NCBI RefSeq assembly: GCF_002860405.1 | Contig: NZ_NMWV01000017.1 | Location: 1-28,029 of the forward strand | Source: Bifidobacterium imperatoris | GTDB taxonomy: Bacteria; Actinomycetota; Actinomycetes; Actinomycetales; Bifidobacteriaceae | Reading direction: 5' to 3' | DNA length: 28,029 nucleotides | Shown here: positions 22,211-28,029 of the stretch, piece by piece | How positions within the stretch are numbered: the first letter of the stretch is position 1 | Layout of the letters: every line of letters begins with the position of its first letter | Made by a program: the position numbers and the translations under genes | The notes under the pieces: model-generated | Database searches by the model: none | What the model saw: only the letters and a program-made list of their open reading frames with translations | What the model was told of the DNA's origin: nothing

Positions 22211-22411
22211 GGCTCCCCTCTCTGAGGGGAGCTGTCGGCTTCTGCCGACTGAGGGGAGGTTCATACAATTATGCCTTTTATCTGCCAAAAGCCCCCTCTG
22301 ATGAGGGGGCTGTCAGTACAGATGACTGAGAGATGATTCATATTGCGGCTACGCCGCCTTCTCTCCCTCAGTCACAGCTTCGCTGTGACAGCTCCCTCAT
22401 CAGAGGGAGCC
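22211..22411. repeat. Three double-hairpin repeats, copies 9 to 11
   Basis: Copy 9 is at 22211-22259 (minus), copy 10 at 22290-22330 (minus, with GCCCCCTC/GAGGGGGC stem) and copy 11 at 22361-22411 (plus, with CACAGC-TTC-GCTGTG). They occupy almost the whole gap between the P19-like gene and the DUF2318 gene. Copies 10 and 11 face each other. Confidence 0.85.
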
Positions 22412-22425
22412 GAGAAGGAACATGA

Positions 22426-23109
22426 TCACCACTGGCGAGGAGTGTAATCCCAGTTGTCGAAGGTGACTTCGATCGGCTCGGTCCAGAAGTGGCCCTTGAC
22501 GCCGGTCTCAGGATCGACGTGGAGCATCCAACCCTTGGCAGCCGGGGACTCGATGGAGAGCTTGAGCTGGTAGGTGCCAGCCTTGTCGAGCTTGACGTTG
22601 GCGCCGTAGTGCGGGCCATCGGAAGCGTTCATCTGCATGAAGGTACCGGAGGTAGCGGTGCCGCCTTCCACTTCCTTGCCGGTGGACTTGTCGATGATGG
22701 TGTAGTTCACGGTCAGATCCGGCACGAAGTCACCCTTGCCGTAGCCGAGCTCGGTGCCCTTCTGGTTGGCGTGGATGTCAGCCTCGAGGTGGAAGGAAGC
22801 GTCAGCAGCCTTCAGACCCATGGAAGCAGGCTCCATATCGATCGGCTGGAAGTACACAGCGCCCACGGTCAGCGGGCCGGCGTCCTGATCCTGCTCTTCA
22901 GCGGTGCCGGAAGGACCGACCGGGACTTCCTCGAAACCAGCGCCGGAATCGGAGGAGGAGTCGCTGCTGGAGGAGTCAGAGGACTGGGAGGAGGAGTCGC
23001 TCTTGGTGTCGGATGCGGAGTTGGTGGAACCGCAGGCGGCCATGGACACGGTCATAGTGCCGGCGAGCAGCAGGCCGAGCAGAGCGGCCAGTTTCTTGTT
23101 CTTCATCAT
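22426..23109 (-). CDS. P19/Tpd-type iron-binding lipoprotein
   Basis: The 227-residue protein has a lipobox (MAAC, Cys26), a Ser/Asp-rich linker (about 28-60) and a P19 (PF10634) immunoglobulin-like domain. The metal-site residues known from C. jejuni P19 are all recognisable: His107 and Glu109 (FHLEADIHA), Met160 and His167 (MNASDGPHYG, with the same 7-residue spacing) and His197 (MLHVDPETG). VYFQPIDMEP is the family hallmark. It should bind iron (with copper in the known structure) outside the membrane and hand it to the FTR1 permease. The start at 23109 is chosen because AAAAGGAA lies 7 bp upstream; an in-frame upstream ATG at 23145 lacks a site. A homologue in B. breve is, from memory, part of the bfeUO iron locus. 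Confidence 0.92.
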   Translation of the reverse strand: MMKNKKLAALLGLLLAGTMTVSMAACGSTNSASDTKSDSSSQSSDSSSSDSSSDSGAGFEEVPVGPSGTAEEQDQDAGPLTVGAVYFQPIDMEPASMGLKAADASFHLEADIHANQKGTELGYGKGDFVPDLTVNYTIIDKSTGKEVEGGTATSGTFMQMNASDGPHYGANVKLDKAGTYQLKLSIESPAAKGWMLHVDPETGVKGHFWTEPIEVTFDNWDYTPRQW

Positions 23110-23242
23110 TTCTCTATTCCTTTTCTCTGGTGAATCAAGATTCACGCTTGTTATGTTCAGTTATGTGATGTTCGCGGTGCGGATTGGAATGATTAGCATC
23201 GAATCCAAGGCCTTGCCGCAAGTCTGTTGATTGTTGAGTTGT

Positions 23243-25081
23243 TTAGTTCTCAGCTGATTGTTCAGCCGCAGCTTCCTTGGTAGCCGATGCTTCAACAGCA
23301 GCCGATGCCTTGCGCTTGTGCTGCTTGATAAAGCCGACTACGAACAGTGCAATCACTGCGATGGCGGCAATAATCTGAGCCACGATGCATTCGACGTACG
23401 GGTAGAAGCCGAGCCAATCATTGGTAGGCACACCCTGCAGATAGGTGGCAGGCAGTGCGTCGCCTTCGATGAGCGAGTGCACACCGCCGCCGGCGAAGAC
23501 GACTACGAGCACCGACATCAGAATCGACGTGACCAGGAAGAACGGACCAATCGGAATCTTCACCGAAGTGAAGCGAATGAGCAGGAAGATGAACACGAGC
23601 ACCACAGCGGCGGTGATGCCACCGACCCACATGCCGTGCGTATCCTGGCTCATCGTGTAAATCGACTGGTAGAAGATCACGGTTTCAGCACCCTCACGGA
23701 ACACAGCGAGGAAGCTCAGCATGGCGAGCGAAATCACCGTGCCGAATGCCACATGTTCGCCGGAGGAAACCTGCGAGGAGGCGGACTTGACCGCAGCCTC
23801 GGTCTTGTTCTTGATGTAGCGGTTCCAAGCTTCCACCGAAGACTTGTTCAGCATCCAGTTACTGGTCCACAACAGCATGCCCATAGCCACCAAGGCGCAC
23901 ACGCCTTCCATGATTTCCTGGATTGGGCCGGAGCCGCCGAATGCGAGCACGAAGATCACGGCCACCAGGCCAGCGCCGGCGAGACCGGCGACAACGCCCA
24001 AGTAAATCCACTTGGAGAAGCGCTTGTTGCCAGACTTCACCAGGTAGGCGATCACAGCGGCCACCACGAGCAGGGCTTCGAGACCCTCACGGATAAGAAT
24101 CAGGAATGCCTGGCCGGAAGCACTGGTGATGAGCTTGGTGAGTCCGCCTTCCTTATCGGCGGCACCGCCGTCAAGAATGCCGGCGTCCTTGACCAGCATG
24201 GCCTTCAGGTCATCGATAAGCTTCTTGGTGTCTTTCAGGGATGCGCCGGTGTTCATGGACTTGCGGCACATCTTGAACTGGTATTCCACCTGCGAGACGC
24301 GGTCGCCGCTGATGGCGTTCATCACGTTCTTCTCGAAACCGAGCTTCTCGTAGTACTGGTAGTAGGCGTTGTTCACCAAGGTTGCGCCCTTGGCACCATC
24401 GCCTGCCGCGTATGCCTTGTAGGCATTGTCGAGAATCGGGGTCATCTCGTTGGCCACGTCGGTCCAGGAGCGGTTGCCCTTGCCCGGATTCTTCTTCTTT
24501 TTGGCGTCGAGCTCCTTGCGCTCCTTGGCCAGCTGCTTCTGCAGGGCTTCGGCGTAGGCCTTCGGCTTGGCAAGCGACGTGTTGGCGTCGAGCTGCTGAG
24601 CTGTGGCATCAAGGTCGGCGGTCAGCGCAGTGATCTGCTGATCAAGCTGGTCATCATTGCCGGCCGTATACGACAGATTCTGGATGCTCTGGAACGCTTG
24701 CTGCTGGGCGAGCTGCTTATCCGCACCGATGGTGTCGTGCACCACGGCGGTGAAGTTCGAGGCCACATAAATCTGGTTGTAGGCGGCCATGAAAGCGGAC
24801 GTGGAACCAGCAGTATTGCCGTCCTTATAAGTCTTCTGGCCTTCTTCCAGCTTTTTATCCATCGCCTTGGAAACCTCAGTCCAAGTGGCGTAGTCAACAC
24901 TGCTGGAGCTGGAAGCCGTGCTGCTATCAGCGAAAGCCTGCGGTACGGCAACCACAGCAGGTGCAACAGTAGCAATCACCAGAGCGAACAGGAATGCTAT
25001 CGCAGCCAGAACGCGCAGCTGACGTACGCTGTTATGCTCAGCGGATTGTGCAGCAGACTGTACGCGGGCGCGACGAACCAT
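23243..25081 (-). CDS. FTR1-family high-affinity iron permease with N-terminal extracytoplasmic domain
   Basis: The 612-residue protein has a signal peptide (hydrophobic 23-48, likely cleaved near AFA, residues 49-51). A helical, charged extracytoplasmic domain follows (about 55-320), then a seven-helix FTR1 domain. The two REXXE iron-binding motifs are REGLE (331-335) and REGAE (462-466). The C-terminus is charged. It imports iron, with P19 as external partner. The gene opens the minus-strand cluster; GAGAGAGGA precedes the ATG at 25081. The 133-bp gap to the P19 gene contains no obvious repeat. From memory, a related B. breve permease (BfeU) is needed under iron limitation. An A/T-rich upstream region (25130-25180) may help the promoter; no clear DtxR/IdeR box is seen. 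Confidence 0.93.
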   Translation of the reverse strand: MVRRARVQSAAQSAEHNSVRQLRVLAAIAFLFALVIATVAPAVVAVPQAFADSSTASSSSSVDYATWTEVSKAMDKKLEEGQKTYKDGNTAGSTSAFMAAYNQIYVASNFTAVVHDTIGADKQLAQQQAFQSIQNLSYTAGNDDQLDQQITALTADLDATAQQLDANTSLAKPKAYAEALQKQLAKERKELDAKKKKNPGKGNRSWTDVANEMTPILDNAYKAYAAGDGAKGATLVNNAYYQYYEKLGFEKNVMNAISGDRVSQVEYQFKMCRKSMNTGASLKDTKKLIDDLKAMLVKDAGILDGGAADKEGGLTKLITSASGQAFLILIREGLEALLVVAAVIAYLVKSGNKRFSKWIYLGVVAGLAGAGLVAVIFVLAFGGSGPIQEIMEGVCALVAMGMLLWTSNWMLNKSSVEAWNRYIKNKTEAAVKSASSQVSSGEHVAFGTVISLAMLSFLAVFREGAETVIFYQSIYTMSQDTHGMWVGGITAAVVLVFIFLLIRFTSVKIPIGPFFLVTSILMSVLVVVFAGGGVHSLIEGDALPATYLQGVPTNDWLGFYPYVECIVAQIIAAIAVIALFVVGFIKQHKRKASAAVEASATKEAAAEQSAEN

Positions 25082-25249
25082 GCCATATTCCTCTCTCTAT
25101 GAACGGCCTTAGAACCAAAACCAACTTCACAAAATACAGAAAAACTTTTTTGAAAAACAGTCTTGATTTTTTTGATAGTGCGAGGTAATTAAGGCACCGT
25201 TTGCACCAGATATTGCCGAAAAATGTCTCACTATTTGACCACAGGGCGC

Positions 25250-26944
25250 TCAGTATCGCGCTGCTTCCCGCAATGTGAACGCCATTGCTACGAACAACGG
25301 CAGCGTAAAATACACCGGAATCGGATACCAGAACAGCGCTTCAGGCGAAGCATAGAGCGACAGTACCGTGAACACCAGCAGACCGTATGCAGCGAGCGCC
25401 TGAGTCGGTATGAATCCGGCAGCCGACTGACCAGCATTGCCGTACCGCTTGTCGTCCTCGTCTTGCGCAAGTTTCTTCCACCGAATAGTCTGCACCAGCA
25501 GAAGCACCCCCAATCCGAGCGGTATCCACGTCACATACAAAGCCATTGCAGTCAGCGGATTGTCCGCGCGCACCCATCGGTGGATGAATAGCAGCACATC
25601 ATGCTTCCACTGTGGTTTGTTCGATGTTCCCATCAGCGGAGCAAGATCTCGTTTGATAGTGCGCAATCGCTGTGATTCGATAGTCAATCCACCTTCGGAA
25701 GCAGCATTCGCGGTTGCATCACTCGTCTTTTTCCCCGCCCCTGCCGGCAAATACGACGCCCATTGTTTCAGATATCCAGGCGTGAATAGGTAGTCGGAAT
25801 CGGTCGGGTAGGCAAAGTTTCTGAGCGGATTCCACCATCCGCGCATCACACCGGCATACGCCTTCACATATTCGCTGGGATTGGCGGCACCGAGTTGAGC
25901 CCATGCTGCAACTGCCGCAGCTTTCTGGCGCGCAGTCGGCACTGGGTGGTTTGGCTCAGGTTTGGTGTACAAGGTGGCGAATGTTGCATTCGTGCGCTGT
26001 GGCTCGATATTGGCGGCTGCCTTGCTTAAGTCCATGATTGCATTGAGGCTGTTGCGCTGAGAGTTGCTAATAGCCGCTGGATTATCGTGTGCGACCTGGG
26101 CAACCGGCTGAGTGATTAGCCCCCATACCTCACGCCCGGGCGAATGGTTCGCCTGCGTTGCTGCGGCGGCAAGCGGCGACCAGATAGCTTGAGCTGCAAT
26201 GATGGCAATGGCGAGGCACGCGAACGCGCGGAATCGATTACTCGGTCGCCGAGATACAGCGCTTTGCGAGCGCCCGACACATGCCGCAATCATGCCGATG
26301 CCGCTACACAGCACAATCAGCAGAGCCGTCCGTTTGGATGCAATGGCGGCAAACATCAGCACAGTGAAGACTACGGCTACCGGAATTCTGCGCAATATTG
26401 CGCCTTTTGTGCGGCAGACCTCAGCGAATATCACAGCAAGCGGTAGGAAGAAGACCGTGTGCAGCGAATCTTTGCCCATAGTGGCGATGGAACCGACCAC
26501 CACATAGCTGGTCGCGAGATAAATGAGCCCCAGTATCAGCAGCCATCGCGGGGCACCGATTTTGCGGATATAGCACAGCAGGAACGCACTGCAGGCGGCA
26601 AGCGCTGCGGCTTGGACCGCCGTGTACATGGCTTGGCCGGCGAGCGGAGTGCCGAATAGTGCGCGGCCGGCATCCCAGAAGAGCTTGAACATCAGCGTAT
26701 CGAACAGTGGATGCTGCGTGTAATAGTGGTGGATGCCGGAAGCTTGGAGGTATTGCGCGAGGGTATCGTCGCGCATAGATCCGGGCCAAGTGAGTATAAG
26801 CCAAGACAGCCATGCGATTGCGATGATGAGCACGTATGGCAGAAAATGAGTTCTGAGCGCGGCCGTAAGCGTGGATGGGCGACGGCTCGCAAGAATCACA
26901 TGGGTTCTGCGCACGAGTTCGAATCTCGTATCCTCCGCCAACAT
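25250..26944 (-). CDS. DUF6020-like multi-pass membrane protein, N-terminus encoded over a tRNA-derived sequence
   Basis: The 564-residue protein has about ten hydrophobic segments. It has an N-terminal half with HHYYTQHPLFDTLMFKLFWDAG and MGKDSLHTVFFLPL, a soluble outer region (about 270-430) and further C-terminal helices. The plan resembles DUF6020 proteins and more widely GT-C-type membrane glycosyltransferases; the activity is unknown. The start at 26944 is preferred because AGGGGCGGA lies about 5 bp upstream; the ATG at 26995 lacks a site. With this start, residues 2-11 are the antisense translation of a 29-nt copy of the tRNA-Ser 3' end (26912-26940). A GTG a few codons inside could instead be the true start. 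It is not obviously linked to the iron genes. Confidence 0.6.
   Translation of the reverse strand: MLAEDTRFELVRRTHVILASRRPSTLTAALRTHFLPYVLIIAIAWLSWLILTWPGSMRDDTLAQYLQASGIHHYYTQHPLFDTLMFKLFWDAGRALFGTPLAGQAMYTAVQAAALAACSAFLLCYIRKIGAPRWLLILGLIYLATSYVVVGSIATMGKDSLHTVFFLPLAVIFAEVCRTKGAILRRIPVAVVFTVLMFAAIASKRTALLIVLCSGIGMIAACVGRSQSAVSRRPSNRFRAFACLAIAIIAAQAIWSPLAAAATQANHSPGREVWGLITQPVAQVAHDNPAAISNSQRNSLNAIMDLSKAAANIEPQRTNATFATLYTKPEPNHPVPTARQKAAAVAAWAQLGAANPSEYVKAYAGVMRGWWNPLRNFAYPTDSDYLFTPGYLKQWASYLPAGAGKKTSDATANAASEGGLTIESQRLRTIKRDLAPLMGTSNKPQWKHDVLLFIHRWVRADNPLTAMALYVTWIPLGLGVLLLVQTIRWKKLAQDEDDKRYGNAGQSAAGFIPTQALAAYGLLVFTVLSLYASPEALFWYPIPVYFTLPLFVAMAFTLREAARY
26912..26940 (+). repeat. 29-nt duplicate of the tRNA-Ser 3' end (possible att site)
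   Basis: The stretch starting CACGAGTTCGAATCTCG and ending CCTCCGCCA is identical to 27284-27312, the T-arm, acceptor strand and CCA of tRNA-Ser(GGA). The sequence before it does not resemble the rest of the tRNA. Exact copies of tRNA 3' ends commonly mark integration sites of phages and islands. Confidence 0.8.
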
Positions 26945-27224
26945 TTTTCCGCCCCTACCGTGAGCATACTCATCGCTTTGCACGTCTTCTTGCATGGTTG
27001 ATTAGCCTAGGTTGATTACGCGTGGAGGCATTCCACACTTATCAAAAAATTCATGCAACTGTCCGAATTTGTTTACAGATAAGCGACATGTGACTACACG
27101 ACACACTCCTGCTCCCAAGCGGAACCATACGAATACGACACGCCGAGCATGCATTTTCTCACGAGCTATGGTAGGTTATTCGAGTTGCCTACGGAGCTTG
27201 CTTCTAGCAAACATCGCAGTGCAT

Positions 27225-27309
27225 GGAGGATTCGCCTAGTGGTCTATGGCGCACGCTTGGAAAGCGTGTTGGTGTAACAGCCTCACGAGTTCGAATCTCG
27301 TATCCTCCG
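27225..27309 (+). tRNA. tRNA-Ser(GGA)
   Basis: The acceptor stem GGAGGAT (27225-27231) pairs with ATCCTCC (27302-27308), followed by discriminator G and encoded CCA (27310-27312). The anticodon stem-loop is CACGC-TTGGAAA-GCGTG, giving anticodon GGA, which reads UCC and UCU serine codons. A long variable arm, typical of class II tRNAs, and the T-arm with TTCGAAT follow. An intrinsic terminator lies 6 bp downstream. Confidence 0.95.
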
Positions 27310-27314
27310 CCATC

Positions 27315-27352
27315 GCCGGAACCTTTGATTCCCAAAGGATTCCGGCTTTTTT
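27315..27352 (+). terminator. Intrinsic terminator of tRNA-Ser
   Basis: GCCGGAA pairs with TTCCGGC and the inner CCTTTG region pairs with CAAAGG. Six T residues follow. It lies directly after the encoded CCA. Confidence 0.85.
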
Positions 27353-27420
27353 CATAGGTGCCGGTGTCGTTATAGGGTGCTCGTTCTGGGGGTTATAGGC
27401 CAAATTGTGTGTCTGGTGGC

Positions 27421-28029
27421 CTAGTTGTTTGATGTCCATTCGACGTGGGTGTGGAAGTCGTTCCAGTCGATGCCGGTGCCGTATCGCATGGGAATGCCGA
27501 ACGTCTCGTGCATGCCTTGTGGGCTTTGCTCCCATGCGTGCTTGTAGAGGTCCTCGAGCCGCCGGTCGGTGATCGCGTTGGCCGCGAGCCACGCGTCCGT
27601 CTCGGGGCGTTCCGTGTGCTGGTGGCACCACCAGCAGATCGCCTTCAGCCGTCGTATCAGGCGCAGGCCGCGATGATGGCGCAGCATGTCACGCAGCCGA
27701 CCGTTCCATGATTCGACGAGGTTGTTCGTCGACGGCACCGGACCGGCGGCCATGAGCTCCTCGTCGAGGAACGTGAGCAGCTGGTCCTCGCGGATGCGTC
27801 TGCGGATCATGCGCCTGGCCTTGACGAGCCGCTGGTGCGCGTCGTTCACGCTGCCGTCCGCGTACCGGCTTTGCTCGTCGAGGAAACCGGCGAAGTCCTG
27901 CTCCCATTGGTTGTAGGAGACGAGCCACGCCGCCGCGTCATCCTTGTTCCTGACGCGCGCCAACGCCACGGCGATCCGACGCAGTCGTCTGCCGGCCTGA
28001 AGACGCGGCCTCATGCCGGTCAGTTCCAT
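27421..28029 (-). mobile_element. IS1249-like (IS256-related) transposase, C-terminal part; 5' end outside window
   Basis: The minus-strand frame is open to the right edge and gives 202 residues before the stop. PVPSTNNLVESWNGRLRDML followed by HHRGLRLIRRLKAICWWCHQH matches, from memory, the C-terminal part of IS1249-family transposases of actinobacteria (P-x-T-x-N-x-x-E...LRDHRGL...KAxFWWCYMH). The glutamate in NNLVES is the likely last catalytic residue of the DDE triad. The catalytic core would extend to the right. A Met codon coincides with the window edge, so this is not necessarily the true start. Between tRNA terminator and stop codon, an 8-bp direct repeat GTTATAGG (27369-27376, 27392-27399) may belong to the element's end. 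Confidence 0.8.

Noticed and set aside
23258..25102. Long plus-strand open frame (614 codons) opposite the FTR1 permease gene
   Set aside because: His/Gly/Glu-rich translation with no membrane or domain pattern; the minus-strand frame has both REXXE motifs and a ribosome binding site.
25170..25200. Possible DtxR/IdeR iron box upstream of the FTR1 gene (around CGAGGTAATTAAGGCA)
   Set aside because: The match to the TTAGGTTAG-CTAACCTAA type consensus is poor and the symmetry is weak, so no regulatory call is made.
27236..27631. Minus-strand open frame containing AEDTRFELVR
   Set aside because: It is the antisense of the tRNA-Ser 3' end joined to an out-of-frame part of the transposase gene; a typical annotation artefact.

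Overview
The window looks like a Bifidobacterium chromosome, most probably B. longum or a close relative. Base composition is GC-rich. Starts are preceded by AGGA/GAGG-type ribosome binding sites. A 6-phosphogluconate dehydrogenase gene (gnd, needed for NADPH and pentoses next to the bifid shunt) sits beside plant-glycan genes and an iron-uptake locus of a type known from bifidobacteria. Genus-level assignment is fairly secure; species is inference.

Layout. Bases 1-870: C-terminal tail of a probable transposase/integrase, then a gene-free, repeat-rich stretch with hairpins and several copies of a TGTCCCGGTA motif. Bases 871-3912 (minus): gnd and a multi-pass membrane protein of the CmpB-type 'putative ABC transporter permease' family, separated by a 23-bp perfect inverted repeat. 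Bases 3951-7863 (plus): a small sugar locus with a promoter flanked by two LacI-type operators, an intracellular GH43 glycosidase, a LacY-type symporter and a LacI regulator. The simplest reading is that the symporter imports a short oligosaccharide, GH43 trims it inside the cell, and LacI senses the product. Bases 7846-8115: a 270-bp composite palindromic element. Bases 8326-10633 (plus): a large secreted Ser/Thr/Asn-rich, probably beta-helical protein and a small Gly/Met/Ser-rich membrane protein. Bases 10841-16386 (plus): an operator cluster, two translationally coupled YhgE/Pip-family membrane proteins and a TetR regulator.

Bases 16390-25081 (minus) hold a seven-gene high-affinity iron import locus. 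In transcription order it encodes an FTR1-type permease, a P19/Tpd metal-binding lipoprotein, a DUF2318 membrane protein with CxxC motifs, two FtsX/MacB-type permeases, their ATPase, and an FMN-binding lipoprotein. The set resembles the Campylobacter p19/ftr1 cluster, with a flavin lipoprotein where thioredoxin-like proteins are found there. Several intercistronic gaps are filled by a double-hairpin repeat.

Bases 25250-26944 (minus): a DUF6020-like membrane protein whose predicted N-terminus is encoded by the antisense of a 29-nt duplicate of a tRNA-Ser 3' end. The intact tRNA-Ser(GGA) lies at 27225-27309. The window ends in an IS1249-like transposase, so both edges carry mobile DNA.

The most distinctive sequence-level signal is the double-hairpin repeat: eleven copies plus a half copy, with stems that vary in a compensatory way. 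One copy lies in frame inside a permease gene. I found no clear evidence of an entirely new enzymatic system. The strongest leads are the repeat family, the flavin-linked iron locus, the paired LacI operators, the TetR operator cluster and the tRNA-derived start of the DUF6020-like gene.
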